Notes: generated by a model not told the origin, from the letters alone. A stretch of 6,454 nt of DNA from Spirochaetaceae bacterium (GCA_003818675.1 RPPD01000142.1:1-6454); one strand, 5' to 3'. Counted from the first letter of the stretch, positions 1-5,835 are shown. A program made the numbers and translations.

Positions 1-22
1 AGAAGGGGGGAATCTGCGGCAT
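1..22 (-). CDS. 5' end of a divergent gene, product unknown (partial)
   Basis: On the minus strand an ATG at 22-20 is preceded by a near-perfect Shine-Dalgarno sequence, AAGGAGG (35-29), with a six-base spacer. The frame stays open to the window edge and gives MPQIPPF, so only seven codons are visible and no function can be proposed. A competing start exists: an ATG at 62-60 in another frame has AGGAGGA (78-72) nine bases upstream, and also runs open to the edge, beginning MYLEKRNTF. I prefer the start at 22 because its spacing is better and because 23-60 is AT-rich like a leader. The choice is not settled. The gene is divergent from the FapA-family gene. Confidence 0.5.
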
Positions 23-85
23 TGTTTTCCTCCTTGAATGTATTTCTTTTCTCTAAATACATCCAAATCTGTCCTCCTGATTTCA

Positions 86-113
86 TAAATCACAATCTTC
101 GGGGCACTGATAA
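86..113 (+). promoter_or_regulatory. candidate sigma-28 (FliA) promoter for the FapA-family gene
   Basis: TAAATCAC (86-93) and ACTGATAA (106-113) are separated by 12 bases. The sigma-28 consensus is TAAAGTTT, 11 bases, GCCGATAA. The -10 octamer matches at six of eight positions, including the GATAA core, and the -35 has the key TAAA. The better candidate upstream of the stator operon has the same TAAATCA heptamer and the same 12-base spacing, which supports both. Transcription would start near 120 and give a leader of about 64 bases. A flagellar promoter suits the gene family downstream. Confidence 0.45.
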
Positions 114-148
114 AGGTTTTCAATGACAAAAACGTAATTTCGATTTTC

Positions 149-177
149 TTGTATTTGGCGAAGAATATTACTATGAT
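149..177 (+). promoter_or_regulatory. candidate sigma-70-type promoter that would give a leaderless FapA mRNA
   Basis: TTGTAT (149-154, three of six consensus bases) and TATGAT (172-177, five of six) are separated by exactly 17 bases. If the last base of the -10 is taken as -7, position +1 falls on base 184, the A of the FapA ATG. That would make a leaderless transcript. It would explain why the start codon has no correctly spaced Shine-Dalgarno sequence. The weak -35 and the AT-rich setting keep confidence low, and the upstream sigma-28-like element is a competing explanation. Confidence 0.3.
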
Positions 178-183
178 TAAGGA

Positions 184-1701
184 ATGGACGGTCAGCGTAC
201 TGACGCAAATGATAAAATCATAAAAACAACAGAACAACTGCTGAACGAAGTATCGCATTTTTCGGAAAAGCTCAATACGGATAATACTGAACCTGCGCAA
301 ATGGAGGCGAAAACACAGGTAGCGGAATCAGTACGCAAGAGCCTGGGCATTAATGACGATGGATACCTGGATATAAAGGTTTCCGTTGATTCGATGAAGG
401 CAATCGCTGATTTTTATCCGCCTTTGGGCAATGGGAAACCCATCAGAGAGGAAGACGTTATTGCCCAATTGAAACAAAAAAGAATCAAAAGCGGAGTGCT
501 TGGAGACGCGATAAAAGAGGCTATAAATTTATGCAATACGACAAAAAAGCAGAACAACAACGTACTCATCGCCCGGGGAAAGATTCCGGTTGACGAGGTC
601 CCGGCACACTATGTTATTGAGGAGACATTGTTGTTAAAGGATCAAATTGACGTTTCCCAGGACGAAGAAGTGGATTTTAAGGAAAGATCTCCTTTTACCC
701 TTGTCAGCAAGGGTCGAGCATTGGCGAAAAAAATACCCGCCAGGGAGGGAGAGTTTGGTTATAATGTTTTTGGGAGCAGCCTGTCGTATGCGGTAAAAAG
801 AATACCAAAGATCATGTCCGGCGCGAATGTTCGCACGGAAAATGATGTTTATGTCGCCACTTGCGACGGTCTTTTCCGGTGCAAGGGTTCCCTATTTTGG
901 GTAGATGAGGTTTTGTTCATAGACGCCGATGTCGATTATAAAACAGGCCACATTGATTTTCCGGGAGACATTTTGATCAAAGGCCTGGTGAAAGACGGCT
1001 TTAAGATCAATGGCGGAAGATCCATTCTCTGCCAGTCCACTCTCGATGCTTCGGAGGTTTTTTGCAAAGGGGACCTTGTCGTACAAAACGGGATCATCGG
1101 GAAGAAGGAAGGCATCGTCAGGATAGGAGGAAGAATAAAGGCGAAATTCATCGAGAATTGCAATGTGGAGGCGCAGGGGATCATAGAAATAAAAAAAAGC
1201 ATCATTAATTCGAATGTCAATACGCTTGATAAAATTCTATTGGGTGATCGTGGAATCATCATTGGCGGCATAATCTATGCGCAAATCGGAATAGAAGTCC
1301 AGCAAATAGGCAGCGAGTCAGGCTCCAGAACGGAAATCTATTGCGGTATGGATTTTATGGTTCAGAAAAAACTGGAATGGATAAAAAAGAAAAATATCGA
1401 GCTTTTCATGAAGCAGAAAGAAATCCAAAACCGGATTGATCGGGGAGAAAAAGAAGGCTCGAAACTGGCGATTTTGGCGCAAAGCCTGAAAGAGGCGATA
1501 GATAAGCTCAACGAAAAGGCAAAAATACTGCTTTTCCATCTGGATAAATACGAGGACGCGAAGATAATAGTCCGGGGCGTCGTGTATCCCGGAACCATAA
1601 TCGAAATCTGTCATGTCAGGTATCCAGTATCACATATTTTGCCGCGCGTAATTTTTACGCTCAATAAAAGAAAAGGGAAAATCGAAATAAGGACTTTTTA
1701 A
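184..1701 (+). CDS. FapA-family (DUF342) flagellar assembly protein
   Basis: This 505-residue soluble protein has the layout of the FapA/DUF342 family, which is linked to flagellar assembly and placement in some bacteria; its biochemical role is poorly defined. After a variable acidic N-terminus (1-55), residues 60-240 form the N-terminal DUF342 region, including a G-rich segment near 173-197 (SKGRALA...EGEFGYNVFG). Residues 245-390 are short repeating beta strands rich in I, V and G, as in the family's beta-helix, ending in the typical IGSESGSRTEIYCG (375-388). A charged coiled coil (about 393-457) and a C-terminal beta region follow. There is no signal peptide or membrane segment, so it should be cytoplasmic. 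The start is fixed by an in-frame stop at 178-180, but the only SD-like bases (AAGGA, 179-183) touch the ATG. The gene is more AT-rich than the genes on the other strand and converges on the TPR gene. Family assignment is firm; a role in this organism's motility is inferred. Confidence 0.88.
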   Translation: MDGQRTDANDKIIKTTEQLLNEVSHFSEKLNTDNTEPAQMEAKTQVAESVRKSLGINDDGYLDIKVSVDSMKAIADFYPPLGNGKPIREEDVIAQLKQKRIKSGVLGDAIKEAINLCNTTKKQNNNVLIARGKIPVDEVPAHYVIEETLLLKDQIDVSQDEEVDFKERSPFTLVSKGRALAKKIPAREGEFGYNVFGSSLSYAVKRIPKIMSGANVRTENDVYVATCDGLFRCKGSLFWVDEVLFIDADVDYKTGHIDFPGDILIKGLVKDGFKINGGRSILCQSTLDASEVFCKGDLVVQNGIIGKKEGIVRIGGRIKAKFIENCNVEAQGIIEIKKSIINSNVNTLDKILLGDRGIIIGGIIYAQIGIEVQQIGSESGSRTEIYCGMDFMVQKKLEWIKKKNIELFMKQKEIQNRIDRGEKEGSKLAILAQSLKEAIDKLNEKAKILLFHLDKYEDAKIIVRGVVYPGTIIEICHVRYPVSHILPRVIFTLNKRKGKIEIRTF

Positions 1702-1725
1702 TTCGTCAGGTTATTTGGGCAGTTG

Positions 1726-2586
1726 TCACTGCATTGCCTGTAATTGCCTGATGTTGTCCGTGGCAGCCTTTTTTTTCTCATCCGAGGATGTTATCTTCTC
1801 TATCTCCGTATATTCCGCAATGGCGGCCCTGTAATTCTCTGTCATGGTGTAGGCTGCGGCCAGTACGAAAAGTGCGTCTACATTTTCCTTGCTCTGCTCC
1901 TTGATGTGGAGAAGAGACGGGATTGCCATTTCGGGTTGCCCCAATTCATATACATAAATAATGGATATGCCGTATAGCGCATCGATATAATCAGGGTCTG
2001 TTTTCAGGGCCTGTTGATAGTATTTGACGGCTTTTCCCAGCCAGTCCATGCCTTCTGATTCATTATCCGGCCTGATCGCCTTGCCAATCAACCCCGCGCA
2101 GTATCCCGAGTAATATAGAAGAAAAGTATTATCGGGTGAGAGCTTCAGGGATTCCTGGAGATTTGCATAGGCATCGCTGTAAAGCTTTTTCTGCATGAGC
2201 ATTATGGCCGCATAATCATAGTAGACTTTTTTATCAGCGCCGGAGGGCAGATTTTTTCCCGCTTCAATGCGGCTGGTATAATATTCAATCTGCTGTTCAT
2301 AATACCCGATATCCAGGTATCTCTGCGCAATATTTTTGTACAGGAGCTGGAGCTGTCCCTTGTCGTTTGCATAAGCCGCAATTTGATTGTGATAAGTTTC
2401 CACAAGGGACGCAAGGCTGTCCATGACGTGTTTGGGAATGGGCTTGTTCTCGTACTCGGGGTTTTCCATGCGGACAATTCTCTCAACCGCATTCATGTCA
2501 AGGTAGCGTTGTTGGCATCCGGTACCGGTTGCCACAATCAGCACAAGCAGCAAAACAAGGCTCATGGCAGCCGGTTTGCGTATCAC
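1726..2586 (-). CDS. TPR-repeat lipoprotein coupled to motB
   Basis: The 286-residue product starts at a GTG with a GAAGG ribosome binding site six bases upstream, inside the end of motB. The N-terminus has R3 and K4, then a leucine/valine-rich core (8-19) and a cysteine at 24, so it is most likely a lipoprotein. The lipobox is loose (GTGC, with Gly at -3 instead of Leu), which is tolerated in some lineages such as spirochaetes. Gln follows the cysteine, so no Asp inner-membrane retention signal is seen. The mature part is alpha-helical with TPR-like units near 84-116, 121-153, 187-200, 202-235 and 237-265; the clearest are YYQQALKTDPDY and the helix pair around AAIAEYTEIEK. TPRs bind other proteins. 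The four-base overlap (GTGA) with motB implies co-translation. The inferred role is a periplasmic scaffold near the stator, comparable to the TPR proteins of Campylobacter (PflA/PflB) or the spirochaete collar. That comparison rests on context, not on recognised homology. Confidence 0.85.
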   Translation of the reverse strand: MIRKPAAMSLVLLLVLIVATGTGCQQRYLDMNAVERIVRMENPEYENKPIPKHVMDSLASLVETYHNQIAAYANDKGQLQLLYKNIAQRYLDIGYYEQQIEYYTSRIEAGKNLPSGADKKVYYDYAAIMLMQKKLYSDAYANLQESLKLSPDNTFLLYYSGYCAGLIGKAIRPDNESEGMDWLGKAVKYYQQALKTDPDYIDALYGISIIYVYELGQPEMAIPSLLHIKEQSKENVDALFVLAAAYTMTENYRAAIAEYTEIEKITSSDEKKKAATDNIRQLQAMQ

Positions 2587-3332
2587 AGATGACCTTCGCT
2601 GAGAATTACAATATCAATGCGGCGGTTTACAGCCCTGCCTTCTTCTGTGTTTTGGTCGCTGCCTGGCACCGGCCTGGTGTCAGCAAGTCCTGCAACCTGC
2701 ATCCTGGTTTCATCAACACCAACATTTACAAGATAGTGGAGGACACTGAGCGCACGGGCTGCGGACAATTCCCAGTTTGTCTCAAAGGGGCTGTCGGGAT
2801 CAGTGGGGACTCTGTCTGTATGACCCTCAACGCGGAATCTGTTCATGTTTTTTTTCAATTGGTCATCGTTTAAAAGCTGGGCGACCTTGCGCAGAACAAC
2901 ATTGGCCTCTTCCATGTTAAGCGTCGCCGAACTGGGCGCAAAGAACAGTTCGGCCGAGAGTGAAATGATAAGGCCCCGTTCATCCTGTGAAATTCGAACA
3001 TATTTGGATTTCAATTCAGTCTGGAAAATGGAGGTCGCGGTTTTCTTTGCCTGGGCCAGAGATCTTCCGCGTTCACTGGAGGGAAGGGACAGGATGGTGT
3101 TGCCCATATTAAGCATCTGGCCCTGCTGCAGTGTGGCTCCGCCTGATTGGCTGCCAAAGCCCTGCATGGCCACGCCGATGATCGCCTCGTTCTGCTTGAG
3201 TGATTCCTGGGAGAGGGCGTAGAGCGCGAGGAAGAAGCACAGCACCAGGTTCGTCATATCGGCGAAACTGGTCATCCAGGTGGGCGATCCTTCATCTACC
3301 TTTCTCTGTTTTCTCTTGGGTCTTTGCGCCAT
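2583..3332 (-). CDS. motB: MotB, flagellar motor stator subunit
   Basis: MotB forms the ion-conducting stator with MotA and anchors it to peptidoglycan. The 249-residue protein has a basic cytoplasmic tail (1-12), a WMTSFADM entry, and one transmembrane helix (about 24-42) carrying the essential ion-binding aspartate at D25. A linker and plug-like region follow. The C-terminal OmpA-like peptidoglycan-binding domain (about 118-246) has VEGHTDRVP (168-176), NWELSAARA (186-194) and NRRIDIVI (236-243). Length is normal for the family. One oddity is that the residue three after the aspartate, usually Thr, is Asn28, with Thr at +2. The ATG has an AGGAGA site about five bases upstream. Only 14 bases separate it from motA, and its stop overlaps the GTG of the TPR gene. 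It is probably transcribed from the sigma-28-like promoter at 4443-4470. Confidence 0.95.
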   Translation of the reverse strand: MAQRPKRKQRKVDEGSPTWMTSFADMTNLVLCFFLALYALSQESLKQNEAIIGVAMQGFGSQSGGATLQQGQMLNMGNTILSLPSSERGRSLAQAKKTATSIFQTELKSKYVRISQDERGLIISLSAELFFAPSSATLNMEEANVVLRKVAQLLNDDQLKKNMNRFRVEGHTDRVPTDPDSPFETNWELSAARALSVLHYLVNVGVDETRMQVAGLADTRPVPGSDQNTEEGRAVNRRIDIVILSEGHL

Positions 3333-3346
3333 ACTGTCTCCTGTTT

Positions 3347-4129
3347 TTAGGTCTTTGTCATCTCGTCCCGCAGGCTTTCACGCCGGGAAGGAGGCAGGAA
3401 TGTGTAAAGTTTTTCTTCCAGGATGCGCGGGTTGTCGCCCGCCTGTATGGAAAGCACTCCCTCGATGAGGATTTCCTTGACCAGGGTTTCGGCATTGCTT
3501 TTCATTTCAAGTTTTCTTTTGAAAGGAATAAGGAACAGATATGCCAGGACGGCGCCATAGAGGGTGGTGAGCAGGGCTTGTGCCATACCACGGCCGATGG
3601 CCAGTTTGTCTTCCATTCTTCTCATCATGGCTATGAGTCCCGTGAGGGTTCCTATCATACCAAAGGCTGGCGCTGTTTTGCCCCAGTCATCGAACATGAG
3701 GTAGTTTCCCTCATGGCGTTCTTCTATCTTGTTGAGCTCGGTATAGAGAATCATCTTGATGATTTCCGGGTCTGTGCCGTCAACAACAAGCTGTATTCCC
3801 TTGCGGAAAAATGGGTCCTCGATGGCGTCAAGGTCATCTTCCAGGGCGAGGAGTCCGTCGCGTCTGGCTTTTTCGGAAAAACTCACCAAATGGGCGATGA
3901 GCTTTTCTTCCTCGTATTTTCTGCCTCTGTAGATGATTCCTATCAATTGCGGCATCATCAGGATTCTCTGAAGAGGGTGGGTGATCATGAGGGCGCCGAA
4001 CGATCCGAAAATGGTGATGAAAACCGAGGAGAGATCGGCATAAATGAGGATATCAGCTCCTCCGACCAGAAGACCAGTTACCAAACCAATGATACCCAAT
4101 AGCATTCCGATTAAACTTGACAGATCCAT
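3347..4129 (-). CDS. motA: MotA, flagellar motor stator subunit
   Basis: MotA is the inner-membrane stator subunit that pushes on the rotor protein FliG. The 260-residue product has the family's four-helix plan: TM1 about 5-22, TM2 about 33-50, a large cytoplasmic loop (51-150), TM3 about 151-170 and TM4 about 184-203. The loop contains KARRDGLLALEDD (87-99), which holds the conserved Arg and Glu that interact with FliG. TM3 starts with APAFGMIGTLTGLI (153-166), including P154, the counterpart of the conserved channel proline. A second proline lies at P202 near the end of TM4. The C-terminal tail is cytoplasmic and rich in charge. The ATG has GGAG eight bases upstream. The gene lies 56 bases after the 77-residue membrane protein and 14 bases before motB. 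No flbD precedes it, unlike many spirochaete motA genes. Confidence 0.95.
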   Translation of the reverse strand: MDLSSLIGMLLGIIGLVTGLLVGGADILIYADLSSVFITIFGSFGALMITHPLQRILMMPQLIGIIYRGRKYEEEKLIAHLVSFSEKARRDGLLALEDDLDAIEDPFFRKGIQLVVDGTDPEIIKMILYTELNKIEERHEGNYLMFDDWGKTAPAFGMIGTLTGLIAMMRRMEDKLAIGRGMAQALLTTLYGAVLAYLFLIPFKRKLEMKSNAETLVKEILIEGVLSIQAGDNPRILEEKLYTFLPPSRRESLRDEMTKT

Positions 4130-4185
4130 GTTGTTTTCTCCGCTTCAAGACTTCAGTTCTCATTTTTTCCAGGCTGTTTAGCATT

Positions 4186-4419
4186 CTACTGAAAAAAATA
4201 TTTATATACCAGCAGGCTGACCAAAATTATTATGGCCATGGCAAGGAAAATAACCAGCAGTTTTCCAGCTTTCAGAATTTTTTTTCTTTTTGCAGCTTCT
4301 TTATCGTTTGGATCGTTGCGCAGCTTCAGCCGCTCTTCACGGTTGTAATGAAAATTCAAGCGGCTCTCCGGTATTCTTTTGACATGAAGGATGTCTGGTT
4401 TTTCTTCCTCATGCGGCAT
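4186..4419 (-). CDS. small single-span membrane protein heading the motAB operon, function unknown
   Basis: I do not recognise a family for this 77-residue protein. The first 53 residues are hydrophilic and highly charged, with a basic stretch just before the membrane (AAKRKKILKAGK, 42-53). One hydrophobic helix follows (about 54-72, LLVIFLAMAIIILVSLLVY), with only KYFFQ after it. The positive-inside rule puts the N-terminus in the cytoplasm, like a tail-anchored protein. A strong TAAGGAG site lies about ten bases before the ATG. It is the first gene after the sigma-28-like promoter and is probably co-transcribed with motA. It is not FlbD, which is soluble. It is not an intact FliL, whose main domain follows the helix. 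A stator or rotor accessory role is an inference from position only. Confidence 0.75.
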   Translation of the reverse strand: MPHEEEKPDILHVKRIPESRLNFHYNREERLKLRNDPNDKEAAKRKKILKAGKLLVIFLAMAIIILVSLLVYKYFFQ

Positions 4420-4442
4420 GTGCGCTTTTCTCCTTACCGCAA

Positions 4443-4470
4443 TTATCGGCCTTTTACCGGCCTTGATTTA
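4443..4470 (-). promoter_or_regulatory. sigma-28 (FliA) promoter of the 77-aa/motA/motB/TPR operon
   Basis: On the minus strand TAAATCAA (4470-4463) is followed after 12 bases by GCCGATAA (4450-4443), an exact match to the sigma-28 -10 consensus. The -35 keeps the essential TAAA. The spacing is one base longer than the E. coli optimum, but the same 12 bases occur in the similar element upstream of the FapA gene. Transcription should start near 4436, at the TAAGGAG ribosome binding site of the 77-residue gene, which gives a very short leader. Stator genes are typical late (class 3) sigma-28 targets, so position and sequence agree. Confidence 0.75.
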
Positions 4471-4507
4471 CAGGATTTTGGAGGTTTTTCCTGTGCTTTA
4501 AAGCGCT
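4470..4507. repeat. nested inverted repeats between the nuclease and stator units
   Basis: ACAGGA (4470-4475) and TCCTGT (4489-4494) form a perfect six-base inverted repeat with a 13-base loop. It is followed directly by the ten-base palindrome GCTTTAAAGC (4495-4504), which overlaps AGCGCT (4502-4507). These lie between the stop of the nuclease gene and the -35 of the stator promoter. There is no T-run on the minus-strand 3' side, so this is not a standard intrinsic terminator. It could be a weak transcript end, an operator, or chance. Confidence 0.3.
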
Positions 4508-4515
4508 ATAACCTG

Positions 4516-5031
4516 TCATTCACCACGCACGAGCCTGTCAGGCACGCGATAGAGCTCCCACTTGACGCGACCCTCTTCAACCGCCCTGCGTATTGACTTC
4601 TGGACTGCCGTGGGCTTTGAACCCCCGGATTTCACTTCCACAAAGACTATGTTTCTTACATCCCCTCTGCTTGCGCCTTCAAAAACAATAAAGTCCACAG
4701 GGTTTCCAAGAAAACGCGCTTCGTCTGGAAAATAGCCGAACCCGGGAAGGTATGGCGAGAGGTTCTCTGCAAACTTTCCGGAAAGCACTGCGCGCGACTG
4801 TTCCACCGCCTTGCCGCGGATTTCAGGGATCTGTTCCTGGAAGAACGCGGACATTTGGGTCTTTTGTCTTTCAAGTTCTGAAGCAAGGCGCTTTTCCGAG
4901 AACGCGCGCGAAATACGCATGCCTGCAATGATTCCTGCAACAAGAAAGACAAGGGCGGCCAGCGCTGCAGCGAGCAGAAGTATCACCGTATCAGGCGAAA
5001 TTTGGGCGGCAGCGATTAGTATCCATCTCAT
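4516..5031 (-). CDS. membrane-anchored nuclease-like protein related to Holliday junction resolvases
   Basis: The 171-residue product joins an N-terminal membrane helix (about 16-37) to a PD-(D/E)XK nuclease-like domain of the 'endonuclease related to archaeal Holliday junction resolvase' type (Pfam Endonuc_Holl, recalled from memory). Arg and Lys after the helix (R39, R42, K47, R48) place the rest in the cytoplasm. A helical linker (42-75) leads to the domain. Matching landmarks are EQSRAVLSGKFAEN (77-90, candidate Glu E90), DEARFLGNPVDFIVFEG (103-119, catalytic Asp D113) and NIVFVEVKSG (127-136, E132 and K134 of the E-x-K motif). A basic segment, SIRRAVEEGRVKWEL, ends the domain. All expected acidic and lysine residues are present, so it could be active; the real substrate of this family is unknown to me. 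GGAG lies eight bases before the ATG. It is the last gene of the VWA module. Confidence 0.82.
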   Translation of the reverse strand: MRWILIAAAQISPDTVILLLAAALAALVFLVAGIIAGMRISRAFSEKRLASELERQKTQMSAFFQEQIPEIRGKAVEQSRAVLSGKFAENLSPYLPGFGYFPDEARFLGNPVDFIVFEGASRGDVRNIVFVEVKSGGSKPTAVQKSIRRAVEEGRVKWELYRVPDRLVRGE

Positions 5032-5078
5032 GGTAATTTCTCCGAAGGAAAAACTTCAAGTCTGCTTACGGACCTTTA

Positions 5079-5360
5079 TTATATGCGGGAGGCCTCGTAT
5101 TCCATTTTAAGCACGAGGTGCTCCAGGATCGAGAGTGAATCTTTTGACTGGGCGTTTGCCTTGTTCCGGATTTCCTCAAGCGAGGGAATCTTTTCATTCG
5201 AGTAGCGGAAAATCGCGGCCCGTGCCTTTTCGGAATATGTGTCTCCGTCCGCTTCCTCAATGTAATTTACAATGAGCTGGCGAGAGGTGTTGGTGATTTC
5301 ACTCTTGAGGAGTCTTTCTATGATTGCGAAGACGGAGAAGCAAAATGCACGGTCCAACAT
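5079..5360 (-). CDS. small helical protein between VWA and nuclease genes, function unknown
   Basis: The 93-residue product belongs to no family I recognise. It looks entirely alpha-helical and soluble, with no strong membrane segment. The start MLDRAFCFSVFAIIERLL is amphipathic, and the middle and end are charged (EKARAAIFRYSNEKI, 44-58; LEEIRNKANAQSKDSL, 61-76; LEHLVLKMEYEA, 79-90). AAGG lies eight bases before the ATG, and the two flanking genes lie 40 and 47 bases away on the same strand. That supports a real gene in the VWA module. It may be an adaptor or regulator for its neighbours, but nothing in the sequence shows this. Confidence 0.7.
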   Translation of the reverse strand: MLDRAFCFSVFAIIERLLKSEITNTSRQLIVNYIEEADGDTYSEKARAAIFRYSNEKIPSLEEIRNKANAQSKDSLSILEHLVLKMEYEASRI

Positions 5361-5400
5361 TTTTATATCCTTTCAGCAGCAGCGCAACAGTACACCGCTG

Positions 5401-5826
5401 TCATTTCACGTTAATTATCCTTGATTTTGGGACGCCAGCGAGTTTCCCTGTGTCTGATGAGTTTGTAATAAAAATTACTTCATCAGCCGAGGCGATGTCA
5501 GGTGAATTGATGAGTTTCTCCAGGTCAAGTGGCGCATACATCTTGATTTGAATAAGGTGCGAAAAATCCATCTTGTCAGACCAGTCCTGGATCACCTGGT
5601 ATTGCAGGTTGGGGCTGTTGGTGATGATCTTGAATTTGCTGTATGGAACAGAACCAAGAGAAGCAAGGACTTCAGGAAGTCTGTGCTTGTAGGCTTCCAT
5701 GGAGCCAGACACGTCAACGGCCACAAGAATCCTGTGGGAGACCGCGGACTGCGTCAGGTGAGTCCCGGCGGAAAGTCCCACGTATGCTGCTGCAAATATG
5801 CCAGCCCAGAGAAAAAATGCCTTCAT
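5401..5826 (-). CDS. short membrane-anchored VWA-like protein
   Basis: This 141-residue protein has an N-terminal hydrophobic segment (5-22, possibly an uncleaved signal anchor). It then shows the first strand of a von Willebrand A fold and a clear MIDAS start, ILVAVDVSGSM (33-43). Two further strands are visible (KFKIITNSP, 64-72; EVIFITNSSDT, 116-126). The third metal-binding loop, normally a T/S-D-G, reads TNSS, with Asn122 where Asp is expected, and no clear second MIDAS threonine can be placed. The domain is also shorter than the usual 170-200 residues, so metal binding may be partial. The ATG has AGGAG six bases upstream. That site overlaps the stop codon of the preceding VWA gene, with nine bases between the two genes, so translation is probably coupled and the two VWA proteins may act together. 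Confidence 0.78.
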   Translation of the reverse strand: MKAFFLWAGIFAAAYVGLSAGTHLTQSAVSHRILVAVDVSGSMEAYKHRLPEVLASLGSVPYSKFKIITNSPNLQYQVIQDWSDKMDFSHLIQIKMYAPLDLEKLINSPDIASADEVIFITNSSDTGKLAGVPKSRIINVK

Positions 5827-5835
5827 GTATCTCTC

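Noticed and set aside
23..183. A clear promoter for the minus-strand divergent gene
   Set aside because: No -35/-10 pair with acceptable spacing was found on the minus strand by eye; only weak AT-rich matches.
173..223. 16-codon frame (ATG at 173) overlapping the FapA start as a leader peptide gene
   Set aside because: Its only SD-like bases are GAAG at 160-163, and its ATG lies within the candidate TATGAT -10. Too short to support as a gene.
936..1271. 111-codon minus-strand open frame inside the FapA-family gene
   Set aside because: It mirrors the beta-helix repeats (Pro/Ile/Met-rich shadow) and has no recognisable domain.
1646..1660. GCGTA-ATTTT-TACGC hairpin near the end of the FapA-family gene
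   Set aside because: It lies inside coding sequence, about 40 bases before the stop, with a short stem and no following T-run.
1719..1732. GCAGT-TGTC-ACTGC hairpin between the two convergent stops, as a shared terminator
   Set aside because: The stem is only five pairs and no T-run follows on either strand; it also includes the TPR stop codon. It may be chance.
2529..2873. 114-codon plus-strand open frame opposite the motB/TPR junction
   Set aside because: It is antisense to two well-supported overlapping genes and has no family features.
3200..4102. 300-codon plus-strand open frame opposite motA and the start of motB
   Set aside because: It is fully antisense to two confidently identified genes, has low-complexity Arg/Ser-rich and Phe-rich translation, and has no domain or convincing start signal.
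4186..4419. Reading the 77-residue gene as a truncated fliL or as flbD
   Set aside because: FlbD is soluble with a different start motif. FliL has its helix near the N-terminus followed by a large periplasmic domain, and no continuation is found in other frames after the stop.
4117..4596. 159-codon plus-strand open frame across the motA leader, the 77-aa gene and the promoter gap
   Set aside because: Its translation is Phe-rich and irregular, and it lies opposite a gene with a strong ribosome binding site and a promoter on the other strand.
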